Shown here: in pieces, positions 46,401 to 52,639 of the stretch
Position numbering within the stretch: position 1 is the first letter of the stretch
How the letters are laid out: the number at the start of each line of letters is the position of its first letter
NCBI GenBank assembly: GCA_963691655.1
Contig: OY829326.1
Location: forward strand, 82,639,235 to 82,703,234
Length of the DNA: 64,000 nucleotides
Reading direction: 5' to 3'
Origin: Toxonevra muliebris
Lineage: Eukaryota; Arthropoda; Insecta; Diptera; Pallopteridae
The notes under the pieces: model-generated
The model's input: the letters and a program-made list of their open reading frames with translations, nothing else
Database searches by the model: none
Told to the model about the DNA's origin: nothing
Made by a program: the position numbers and the translations under genes

Positions 46401-46587
46401 TTATTTATGTATATTTTTCTAAATATTTTTTTCATAGGATAAATTCAGGAGGCTGCTCAACATTCTCCCCGAAATTCATGCTATGGCGGCGAGAGGAGAA
46501 GAGCATTTATACACAAAACATTGTGCTGGAAGCGCACCCACACAGACGCTACTAATGGAAATGTTACATGCAAAACGGAAAGTATAA
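18359..46587 (+). CDS. ftz-f1: Nuclear hormone receptor FTZ-F1 (NR5A), alpha-type isoform, eight coding exons
   Basis: FTZ-F1 is an orphan nuclear receptor that binds YCAAGGYCR as a monomer. In flies the alpha form works with Ftz in segmentation and the beta form is a competence factor in the ecdysone cascade. Joined exons give 767 codons plus stop. The N-terminus is Gln/His/Asn/Gly-rich. Zinc fingers use C283, C286, C300, C303 and C319, C325, C335, C338, with P-box CESCKGFFK. The FTZ-F1 box follows (residues 352-391: [20 protein letters not shown]). The hinge is Ser/Asn/Gly-rich, the ligand-binding domain is about 533-767, and the AF-2 core LLMEML is at 756-761. All eight junctions obey GT-AG and keep frame. 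The start [12 protein letters not shown] matches my memory of the Drosophila alpha form. The protein is shorter than the roughly 1,000-residue Drosophila alpha form because the low-complexity tracts are shorter. Intron 1 is 18.5 kb. Confidence 0.96.
19740..20480. repeat. Intron 1 dispersed repeat, copy 1 (CCACGCCCA family)
   Basis: The block CACTGTAAATTATTACGGA...GGTGCCACGCCCATCTGTTT..ACCAAGTTCTGC (19,938-20,030) recurs in similar order at 27,178-27,270. The following GGCCACGCCTACCCAT and AATGTTTCCACACTAAAT (20,338-20,405) recur at 27,375-27,450. It is a degraded dispersed repeat of unknown class. Confidence 0.6.
22085..22330 (+). promoter_or_regulatory. Candidate intronic promoter with GC-richer downstream stretch
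   Basis: A TATAAA (22,085-22,090) in the context TTTATAAAAAGCC is followed by a transcribed-looking leader rich in CAAACAAAC and then a GC-richer CGTCGCCGCC stretch. A GTGAGT at 22,330 could act as a donor. It lies in intron 1, downstream of the zinc-finger exon, so a transcript from here would lack the DNA-binding domain. This is sequence-pattern evidence only. Confidence 0.25.
22560..22730. promoter_or_regulatory. GA/CT-rich island in intron 1
   Basis: TCCGCTCGCGTGCGCG, CTTCTCTCTTG and GGCTCTCTCTCACTCG form a GC-richer, CT-rich patch in AT-rich intron. Repeated GAGAG-type sites are bound by GAGA factor and CLAMP in flies, so this is a candidate regulatory element by inference. Confidence 0.35.
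23445..23743. mobile_element. Foldback-type small element with 38-bp inner inverted repeat
   Basis: Two perfectly inverted 38-base arms (23,480-23,517 and 23,679-23,716) start GAATAAGATGGCTCCTAGTG. They flank a non-coding middle, and weaker inverted ends (ACACTGCGCTGCA versus ACTCTGCCCTGCA) lie outside. A related but diverged copy covers about 59,330-59,455. The class is unknown. Confidence 0.75.
24733..24771. repeat. 18-bp hairpin with CTC loop
   Basis: ATAATGCTGATTCCGTCA, a CTC loop, then the near-perfect complement TGACGGAATCACCATTAT. There is one C-C mismatch in 18 pairs. The inner ten pairs are perfect (GATTCCGTCA/TGACGGAATC). Confidence 0.7.
25080..26860. other. Intron 1 interior without recognised features
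   Basis: AT-rich intronic DNA. Short open stretches (25,372-25,837 on the minus strand) have no recognisable domain. No repeat ends were found. Confidence 0.4.
26860..27480. repeat. Intron 1 dispersed repeat, copy 2 (CCACGCCCA family)
   Basis: Shares blocks in the same order with 19,740-20,480: CTGTAAATGATTATGGA, ATGCCACACCCACTTGTTTA, ACCAAGTTCTGC, then GTGCCACGCCCACTTAT and AATGTTTCCATACTAAAT. The relation is diverged but clear by eye. Confidence 0.6.
27539..27661. repeat. Long hairpin: 47-bp arms, 29-base loop
   Basis: The left arm (27,539-27,585) begins AAATAATGTATAGTAGGCTT. The right arm (27,615-27,661) is its reverse complement except at two adjacent positions, GT versus AC. If transcribed from the plus strand both positions become G-U wobble pairs, so the RNA would be paired over all 47 positions. 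A few further pairs (ATAGTG/CACTGT) extend into the loop. No target duplication or transposon terminal motif is seen. Confidence 0.85.
27700..28960. other. Intron 1 interior without recognised features
   Basis: AT-rich intronic DNA with no gene, no recognised repeat end and only short chance open stretches. Confidence 0.4.
28975..29730. promoter_or_regulatory. GA/CT-rich intronic islands
   Basis: Three patches: GAGCGAGCGAGTGAGTGAGA (29,016-29,035), GAGAGTGTGAAAGAGAAAGA (29,230-29,250) and TTCTCACTCTCGCCGTTTCT plus CTGTGCTCTCGCTG (29,495-29,535). The DNA here is clearly less AT-rich than the flanking intron and has no coding signal. It is a candidate enhancer or alternative promoter bound by GAGA-type factors, by inference. 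Confidence 0.4.
29950..32830. other. Intron 1 interior, AT-rich
   Basis: Includes several diverged copies of an ACTTGAATTYAG...AAATGTTTCCT motif at 30,340-30,575, possibly part of an old DNA element. No gene or clear element ends are visible. Confidence 0.35.
32841..33281. mobile_element. 441-bp inverted-repeat element, copy 1
   Basis: The ends are GCTGTGTTTTATTCGC and, inverted, GCTGCGTTTTATTCGC (15 of 16). The whole unit recurs at 52,008-52,433, sharing for example CAGCTAGTTTAACATGTGCG and CAATTATCGCTGCTAG. It is non-coding. Flanking bases do not give a clear target duplication. Confidence 0.8.
33338..33690. repeat. Direct repeat pair with internal 17-bp palindromic arms
   Basis: 33,338-33,420 and 33,596-33,690 are diverged direct copies (CCAAAAYGARC..TTA.TAACAT.ACGAAAT.AGC..ACGTTTGT). 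In addition CTAACGTTCATTTTGGT (33,499-33,515) is the exact inverse of ACCAAAATGAACGTTAG (33,598-33,614). Confidence 0.65.
33903..34031. repeat. Cluster of TTTCGAGG motifs
   Basis: The hexamer TCGAGG occurs six times in 130 bases (near 33,906, 33,918, 33,944, 33,991, 34,009 and 34,026), mostly as YTTTCGAGG. One inverted copy GCCTCGAAAA at 33,931 lies back-to-back with a direct copy. The remaining sequence between them is not repeated. Confidence 0.75.
34342..35183. mobile_element. Non-autonomous hAT-type element, 8-bp duplication GCATGAAC
   Basis: An 842-bp element flanked by exact GCATGAAC copies (34,334-34,341 and 35,184-35,191). The ends are CAGTGAT and, inverted, CAGGGAT, the CAGNG form of hAT termini. 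GCGGGGAATT motifs recur inside both ends. No transposase domain is present. Confidence 0.85.
35200..36358. other. Intron 1 interior without recognised features
   Basis: AT-rich intron between the hAT-type element and the DD37E element. No coding signal or repeat end could be identified. Confidence 0.4.
36361..37656 (-). mobile_element. Tc1/mariner DD37E element, near full length (copy B)
   Basis: A 1,296-bp element with TA on both sides (36,359-36,360 and 37,657-37,658) and inverted ends AGGAGTGAGATCGAAAAAAT and AGGAGTAAGATTGAAAAAAT. It inserted into the host sequence CTGCA-TA-CTGAAAGGG. The minus-strand transposase is present from end to end but frameshifted (see the pseudogene entry). It is almost identical to the undeleted parts of copy A at 3,193-4,146, which indicates recent spread within this genome. 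It lies about 240 bp upstream of ftz-f1 exon 2. Confidence 0.92.
36540..37499 (-). pseudogene. DD37E transposase, frameshifted
   Basis: Reading on the minus strand from the ATG near 37,499: [13 protein letters not shown], a helix-turn-helix ([13 protein letters not shown]), [10 protein letters not shown] with the first catalytic Asp, [11 protein letters not shown] with the second Asp, and [10 protein letters not shown] with the Glu. Thirty-seven residues separate the last two, so the triad is DD37E, a group known from mosquitoes (ITmD37E). Frameshifts occur in an A-run near the N-terminus (about 37,455), before the first Asp at about 37,150 (shared with copy A), and in an A8 run at 36,831-36,838. 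The enzyme is therefore inactive as it stands. Confidence 0.85.
37900..38120 (+). CDS. ftz-f1: ftz-f1 coding exon 2: FTZ-F1 box
   Basis: Acceptor TTATTTCAG ends at 37,899. The 221 bases complete the split Ala codon and encode [19 protein letters not shown], then [20 protein letters not shown], the FTZ-F1 box that contacts the 5' extension of the DNA site. The conserved [20 protein letters not shown] follows, with a sumoylation-type IKQE. The donor CAG|GTAAAA at 38,121 is in phase 0. Confidence 0.95.
38851..39297. mobile_element. Small element with TIR CACAGYGCAACA
   Basis: CACAGCGCAACAGAAATT (left) and the inverted right end CACAGTGCAACAAAATTT match at 15 of 18 bases. A second inverted block, GCGAGATTT, lies inside each end. 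CTTTAATA occurs on both sides (immediately left, and five bases beyond the right end), a possible but imperfect target duplication. Non-coding. Confidence 0.55.
39894..39902 (-). promoter_or_regulatory. Consensus FTZ-F1/NR5A site in intron 2
   Basis: TGACCTTGA is the inverse of TCAAGGTCA, an exact match to YCAAGGYCR, the monomer site of FTZ-F1 itself. It suggests possible autoregulation. A single 9-mer can occur by chance in a window this size. Confidence 0.35.
40072..40334 (+). CDS. ftz-f1: ftz-f1 coding exon 3: hinge
   Basis: Acceptor TTTACATTGCAG ends at 40,071. The exon encodes [20 protein letters not shown], a Ser-Pro-rich segment where kinases could act, followed by an Asn/Ser/Gly linker and [11 protein letters not shown]. 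The donor TG|GTACAT (40,335) is weak but required, because it leaves two bases of a Cys codon that exon 4 completes. Translation through the donor would add only a short tail ending at 40,371. Confidence 0.9.
41118..41174 (+). CDS. ftz-f1: ftz-f1 coding exon 4: 57-base microexon
   Basis: Between acceptor CGTTTAAG (ends 41,117) and donor AG|GTAAGT (41,175), 57 bases complete a Cys codon and encode [18 protein letters not shown] plus two bases of an Arg codon. The peptide matches the conserved linker just before the ligand-binding domain of fly FTZ-F1. The exon is too short to stand out by itself and was placed by frame and homology. Confidence 0.9.
41247..41445 (+). CDS. ftz-f1: ftz-f1 coding exon 5: start of ligand-binding domain
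   Basis: Acceptor TTCAACAG ends at 41,246 after a 72-bp intron. The 199 bases encode [20 protein letters not shown], then [20 protein letters not shown] and [20 protein letters not shown], i.e. helices 1 to 4-5 of the receptor domain with the signature region. The donor AAG|GTAAGA at 41,446 is in phase 0. Confidence 0.95.
41446..43834 (+). other. ftz-f1 intron 5
   Basis: 2,389 bp, phase 0. It contains CGTACGTATGTACGTACGACGCG at 41,690-41,712, GA/CT-rich patches at 41,740-42,180, a retrotransposon remnant at 42,300-42,680, and AT-rich DNA to the exon 6 acceptor. Confidence 0.7.
42300..42680 (+). pseudogene. C-terminal Cys-rich remnant of a non-LTR retrotransposon
   Basis: The plus strand reads [20 protein letters not shown], then [20 protein letters not shown]. 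This is a C-x2-C...H-x4-C module as found downstream of RNase H in R1/LOA-type ORF2 proteins. It is a fragment without RT and lies in ftz-f1 intron 5. Similar remnants are at 1.84-1.96 kb and 45.4-45.8 kb. Confidence 0.55.
43835..44093 (+). CDS. ftz-f1: ftz-f1 coding exon 6: middle of ligand-binding domain
   Basis: Acceptor TTTTCTATAG ends at 43,834. The true start of the exon is [12 protein letters not shown], four codons before the first ATG. It continues with [19 protein letters not shown] and [14 protein letters not shown]. The donor CCAG|GTAAGA at 44,094 leaves one base of an Asp codon. Confidence 0.95.
44171..44271 (+). CDS. ftz-f1: ftz-f1 coding exon 7
   Basis: After a 77-bp intron (acceptor TTATTTTCAG ends at 44,170) the exon encodes [20 protein letters not shown], then [14 protein letters not shown]. 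The donor ACG|GTAATT at 44,272 is in phase 0. These are helices 9-10 of the ligand-binding domain. Confidence 0.93.
44690..44926. mobile_element. Foldback-type small element
   Basis: TTTTCTCCATTCGCGATCAA at the left end is mirrored at the right end by GATCGCGAATGGAGAAT. The match continues inwards (AAAAAATCTCATTG versus CAATCAGATTTTTTT) for about 38 bases. The middle is AT-rich and non-coding. Flanking duplication is unclear. Confidence 0.7.
45380..45770 (+). pseudogene. 3' end of an R1/LOA-type retrotransposon
   Basis: The plus strand reads [20 protein letters not shown], the C-terminal Cys/His module, then [19 protein letters not shown] non-coding tail containing GTAGTATCACAATGGGCCAT follows, a form typical of LOA-type 3' ends. 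No RT is present, so it is a 5'-truncated copy within ftz-f1 intron 7. Confidence 0.6.
46438..46587 (+). CDS. ftz-f1: ftz-f1 coding exon 8: AF-2 helix and stop
   Basis: Acceptor TTTTTTCATAG ends at 46,437. The 150 bases encode [20 protein letters not shown], then [20 protein letters not shown] and EMLHAKRKV, ending in TAA. LLMEML is the AF-2 core, the coactivator and Ftz LXXLL-binding surface. No ORF marks this exon by length; it was found by its fit to the family. Confidence 0.95.
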   Translation, partial: DKFRRLLNILPEIHAMAARGEEHLYTKHCAGSAPTQTLLMEMLHAKRKV

Positions 46588-49500
46588 ACAATGAAAAATT
46601 AGAGGAATAAGAGGGCAAATGGAAAGCGGAAAAGGGGCACTTTGAGTTTTACTGAGAAGTTATTTCTTTCATCAACAGCGGCAGCAAGAAAGTAAAGCGA
46701 ACCAAAACAAAGATATATATTTTTAAAATTGATATAATTTTACTATTTATCATTAAATCATGAGACAAATATTTAAATCTATGTATACAAACATTTACTT
46801 AAAAACAAAATGAATGCAAAAACAAATTGCTACATTGAAGCGTTATCACACAAGGTTTATAAAAAGCAAACAAAGTAACAGCAACTGCTGCAAATGCAAA
46901 GCAAAGCAAAGAAGCTTGATGCAAGATTGTAAATAATTAAAAAAGAAGAATACAAAACAAAAAAATAAAATATAAATAAATAAATCAACACAAAATAAAA
47001 GATGTAATAATATCACTACTAAATTTGTTGATTGATGTTAATTAATGTTAATGTTCATCATTATTATTATTATTATAATATATAATTAATATTATCGAAA
47101 TAAGTAAGTAGGTTTTTTCACCTTTTCTTTTTATTATTATTTTTTCACTTTTTACTATATTTAAGAATAGATTTCTTTTATATTATATATTTCTTGTAAG
47201 TGTATTGGATTTATTATTCTATTATTATTATAATTATTATCATTAAACAATATAAATGTATGTGTAATTCAAATTCAAATCGACTATTACAATGTTTAAA
47301 TATTAAAAGTTATTATTATTACTATTATTATTGGATAGGTATAAGCATCCCGCAAACAACAGCAACAACAAATTCTATTTAAATGAATTACACTATGTGA
47401 CAATGTTCTTGACATGGATTTTGTCTTTTGATTCTGAAAGAAGAGACCCTATAAAACAAAACAAAAAAACATTTACAGTTTTTCTGGGTTAGTAAAATTG
47501 AAGAAACTCTTTCGAATGAAAATTAAGCAAGCGCATGAATAGAAAATTCAATTAGGAAAATAGTTGAGGGTTCATTTGACAAAAACAAAGTTAAAAGTTT
47601 CTTAAAATAAAAAGAAATACATATTTTTTAAAAGAATTATAAAATCAAAGATTATGCAATCAATTTTTAATCACTAAAAAATACGAACGTCTTTTGTTGT
47701 CTAATGCATGCAAATTTTATTTTGATTTGATTTAAAGAATTTTTAACATTCTGTTTTTCTCATAAAATCTTATAAAGTTGAAATCCAATTCTTTCAAAAC
47801 TTGCTTTCAAATTATTATTATTATTTTTTTTTTTTTTGCAATAAAGTTTTCACCGATTTTGAACCGAAAGATATACTCATTATTCTTTTGGGTTGACTAA
47901 TTTCATATTTTCATTCCACAAAAAATCTTCTTTAACTTTACTATCCTAGGAAAATTGTAAATGCAGATTTGGCTTTGTAGGATTTCCTCTTTAGAAACTA
48001 AGAGACAGAATCCGTGTGAAGATTGGTCGCACAATGTTATTAAGCAAATCGTACCTTATAAATTTATTAAAAGAAAATAAACACAAAATAGCACACATCG
48101 CCACATTACTCTAGTATCTTCTTCACACATTACTAAGTTTTATGTAGCATTCCATGTACGATTGATCAATTGCGTGTTGAGACTGACTATTTTTTGACTT
48201 TTGTGAAATATTAAGAGTATTAAAAAAGTTCAGACTTTTCTCCTCCGGGGCATATTTCAATATTGTTAAGATGCATTGAATATTTGTATAGTTATGAGAG
48301 GAATTAAAAAATAAGTAGATATATAAAAAATGTATATTTTTCTATAAAACAGCATTACTAGGACTTTTCTTATAAAGGTATCACATAAACAAATAGTTAT
48401 CGATAAAGCCTTTGACAACTAATGATGGCATTGTTGCATACAAATCGTTTGTAATTAGTTGACAACGGCTTTGGTTTTTATGAGGGTTGAGCCCGAACAA
48501 CAACGAACAGTGTAATAAAGTTGAATGATGAAGATTGGTATCTATAAAAAATTATTACGAGAAATTTTGAGAAAAATTAAATTATGTGCTAATTTAAATT
48601 CACTTACTTTATTTAAAAGAACAATCAATTTGGCGTACACCTGATCTTCCCAACGGATAAAAGGTCTGGAAGTGGCTTCTGGTAGAGTTAAAAATTCAAA
48701 AAATACCATTTATCTCTGGTTAGTTTTGCGTCTAACATTATTTAAGGCGAAATATCTGTTTAAAGCCCGAATAAAGCTTATTCTGAGGAATCTGAGGAAA
48801 CAAAAAAAAAGTAAATACAAAAGATTACTTTTAGGTACTTTTGATTCAAAATTACGACGCGAAATCCCTAGACCCGATATTGTCTCTACGGTTGTCAGTA
48901 GAAGTGTCGTACGTCTGCACCTAAGACGGAACAAAAAATGTTTGTTTTCATTATTGCCAATTTGCCACCATTTAGATAAATAAAACATGCTTTTGACGAA
49001 AAAATCGACCTTAATTTGTTCAAAAAAAAAAAAACGTATTTTTTAAGTAATCTTAAATCTATCTTAGAGCCAAAGGTTAAAATTTTTAAAAAAATTTCAA
49101 ACAGATATTGAACCTTAAGGTGCTGAACGCTTATGCGTAGTCTCTGCAAAATGTATTTTTTATAAAATACATTTTGCAGAGCATATTAACCCATTTTCCT
49201 TCCTTATGGGGCTTTTTTTTTTTGATAAAAAGAATTGTGAGAGTGAAATAATAGGGCTATGTTCCCTAAATTTGGTTATTGTGTTATATATAACGAAAAG
49301 AAATTTACAACTATAAATTTATTTTATTACCTACAGACTTCATGAGCATTATTTATCAGAGAGAAGAACAAAGTGTATGAAACAGACAGATCGGCCAATT
49401 TTCTGATGTAAATATTTTGTTGGTTTGGAAAATGCTTTTAAAAAAATAATTATTTACAGAACATATTAACTCTCTTTAGATCTTTGTCAATTTAATATTT

Positions 49501-50560
49501 TTCAACTACATGGCCGCAGCATTACACTTGCAACTGATTTTTCAAATTTATACCGCACCGTGCTGCAAAGTTCTATATAGCTTGCACGCTAAGCTATATG
49601 TAAATACTAGAAACCAAATACTTTTATGAAAATATTGTTTATTATTTTAACTTTGTACTGCTAACTAACTAACTAGCTATTTTTATTATTCTTGTCACCT
49701 TACCCCTTTAATGTTATATATGTGCCTATTGAAAGTAAAACTTTGATTCGAAAAAATTATGATATGGAAAAACATTTTCCTTGCCTAATTTTAAATAGTT
49801 GTTATGAAGGAAGGCGTTGGCTTTCCTTTTACTTAAGCTTATCCTTTTTTTTATAAGCACGATTAATCTCGTTTCACCGGTTTCGGTTTTCACCATTTGT
49901 CGTGGAACGATGTACTATGTAAATCGAAGAATGGGTGTTTTACGATTCAGGAAATACACCTCGGAGGATAAGAACCCCTTAGAAAGCTTTTTTCATTACC
50001 ATTAAAAATTTTCGAATGCAAAATTCAGAATAGAGAGGTTTATTTAACAAAATATGCACTTTTTGATCGATTTGATATGGAATCCTAATTATGTAAGAGT
50101 GAGTTCTTGTGCAGGTTGTGCCCAAAAATGTGTGTGTAGATGTGTGCGATTTTCTATTTAATTAAGGCAAAAAGGATAATAACGATGATTATTCAAAACA
50201 AAAAAAAAAAAAAAGAAAAAAATAAAAAAAATAAAAAAAAAAAAAAATATGAGAAAAAATTGTAAAGTGTATAAATTAAAATCTACAGTTACAGAATAGA
50301 AGATAACACAGATTATTTAGTTATGATGTATATGTATATGTAAATGATGTTATATTATATGGATAGGCTAAACTAACTCTACATACTAGGCATTGTTGAA
50401 CACCGTGTAAAGAATGATGTGAACCTGTTGAAAAGTGATTTTAAATATAAGCAAACACTTTAACATTTTAAGTTTTAATTGTTATCATTACTATTAATTA
50501 TGTTATCATTTCATCTCAGAGATGTTTCAACAAACATTTTGTAATAAACTTCTATTACAC
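46588..50560 (+). other. Probable long 3' UTR and downstream DNA of ftz-f1
   Basis: AT-rich DNA directly after the ftz-f1 stop without recognised transposons, unlike the flanks. Candidate polyadenylation signals AATAAA cluster at 46,963-47,000 and recur near 47,841, 48,077 and 50,543. ATT repeats occur at 47,060-47,090 and 47,218-47,335, and poly-A tracts near 50,200-50,245. Which signal is used cannot be told. Open stretches at 48,672-49,149 on both strands lack any recognisable domain. Confidence 0.45.
49142..49181. repeat. Perfect 18-bp hairpin with TTAT loop
   Basis: CTCTGCAAAATGTATTTT, four bases TTAT, then the exact reverse complement. In RNA it would form an uninterrupted 18-bp stem. 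It lies within the presumed ftz-f1 3' region. Confidence 0.8.
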
Positions 50561-50693
50561 TCCTGATTCATTAAAAAAAAACATCTAATGCGTTTTATAT
50601 TTACAAGCAATTGTCAATTACATATAGGAGTTCTCTTTAATGAAATTGAATTAGATTTTACATGAAATTTCGGTGAGCAAACTATTTTTTTAA

Positions 50694-51090
50694 TTAAAGT
50701 GAGTTTTGTTGGCGATTCGTATTTGAGGGCGGAAATAATTTTTGGTATTGTGAAATCTGTAGGCCGATTATAAAAAGGGCGACGGATCGTATGTGTGGGC
50801 GGAAATGAATTTTGGTATTATGAAGTTCGCTTCCGCCTAATTTCGCTTCGCCCTTAAATGCGAAAGAGAATAGAGTTGACAACTCTGTTGAATTTTTTGA
50901 GTTGGAAACACTGCAAACACATGTGGAAGAAATAAAAAATGTAACTGAAATAAAAACATAACCAACCATACTAATTATAATAATAATAATTCTGCACCCA
51001 GAAACACACAGCATCCATTTGTTTAACAAACTTGCACTATCGCAACTCAAGTCCGATAGATTTTGATATGGCAGATTGGTGGCGAACATA
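50694..51090. repeat. Possible PIF/Harbinger-related non-autonomous repeat
   Basis: Motifs TTTGGTATTGTGAAAT (50,740) and TTTGGTATTATGAAGTTCGC (50,812) resemble TTTGGTATTATGACATGC near the Harbinger transposase at the right end of the window (63,241). GGGCGGAAAT is repeated at 50,729 and 50,800. No clean ends were found. Confidence 0.3.
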
Positions 51091-51099
51091 TTAGTTTTT

Positions 51100-52000
51100 A
51101 AAATAAACCAAAATTTAAAAATTTTTCTCTAAAATAGTTTGAGAGTTGACCACTCCAAATTTTCACAGATTTTTTGGTTGGCAACACTATTAAACCAGGA
51201 CGAGCAAATAGAAAACTGATATACGAAAAAACCGAAAACTAATATACGAAAAACTTGTAAAACCTGTAAACATCAACTAAATTTAGTGAATTTCTATAAC
51301 CTTTCGCAATTCTGCAAGTGCCTTGTTGACTGTGCCCCAAGACTGATTTGATTGATTTTAGTGAAGTTTTGGTGTAATATTATTGAGGTTTTACGAATAA
51401 TGAAAAAGCGAATAATAAAAATCGATGCTTCCCAATGCGAATAATTTATTTTTTTTTTTACCACGAAAAATGTTTCAATAGGTTTTAAAAACTATTTATT
51501 TTATTTATTTATTAATTTTTTTTACGTTCAACATAGAGACCTACTCAAAATTAAGTAATTGGATTAGTATTTTAAAGATGGAAAATTTAAATTAAATTTC
51601 AATTAAACACCTTAGTTGATATGGATATTAGGTGTCATCATGACATCGCTAAAAAAAAGCGCATTAAAAAAAAAAAACAACAGACCGTCAACACTTTTTT
51701 TGGCATTTCTCTTTCATTTTTGTATGCAAATTAACTTCAATAATGCCAGTTTTTATTAAATTTTTTTAAAGATGAAAAAAGATTACACACATAAATTATT
51801 TTGCATAAAAATTGCGAAAATGAATATTGAAAATTATACGCATTATTCTCACAACCTACCAAGTAAAACTTTTCCATATAGGTATGAGCATATGAGCTGC
51901 ATGAGTTTTAAAACTTTTTTTAAAACACTTCAAGAATTCGATATCCGAGGCACGCTTCCAAGTTTTAACAGCTGGTTTCTGTATAATTTTTTTTTCGGAA
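51100..52000. other. AT-rich intergenic DNA
   Basis: No coding or repeat features recognised. The open stretch starting at 51,772 runs into the adjacent repeat and has no domain. Confidence 0.4.
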
Positions 52001-52007
52001 CAATAGG

Positions 52008-52433
52008 TGGGTTTTATTCGCCAGCTAGTTTAACATGTGCGAATAAAACGACCAAGCTGTTAAGTCTCTTCTTCATTATATTGTTATTCACAATGAAACC
52101 GCTCAGCAGCTAGAAATGGAACATTCCAGCCAATGCGGTCAATCATGGGCATTGTTTTTAGTTTTTGCTCTTTATAATAATATTTTACTATGATTTTATC
52201 ATCTTTTCGCCGGCAGACATTTCGAATCTTTTCCTTTTTTGTTTTTTGCCATGTCATGCTTCTTCTTTCATTATTAGCAGTTCACAATAGAATTTGATGT
52301 AGTTAAAAAACTGTTAAGTATACATAACAGATATAATTATACGTGTTATCTCTGCGGCTTTGTTGTTGTTTTCCCATACAATTATCGCTGCTAGCTATAC
52401 ATAACTAGAAGCAAGTGGAGAGTAAAACGCAGC
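52008..52433. mobile_element. Inverted-repeat element, copy 2
   Basis: About 75-85% identical by eye along its length to 32,841-33,281, in the same orientation. The left end is GGGTTTTATTCGCCAGCTAG, and the right end reads AGTAAAACGCAGC. Two substitutions blur the right terminal repeat compared with copy 1. Non-coding. Confidence 0.8.
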
Positions 52434-52639
52434 TAATATAACAAAATATTTTATAAATTTTCATGAATTGAAAATGCGTAAATATTCAAAAAATAAAAAG
52501 CAAAAGTAAATAAGCATCACGATCCCGCATAGAAAAAGTGTAATTATCGATTAATTATCGGTGTATTGTACACCGAGCACGCCAAGTTTATAGGGTGGCA
52601 ATGAGCTATTACAAAACAGTATCATTACATACAAAATAG

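Larger units (their letters stand above)
44272..46437 (+). other. ftz-f1 intron 7
   Basis: 2,166 bp, phase 0. It holds a GGGCCGTTCACATATTACGT motif at 44,477-44,496 reminiscent of repeat ends seen in other insects, a foldback element (44,690-44,926), a retrotransposon remnant (45,380-45,770) and AT-rich DNA. Confidence 0.65.
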
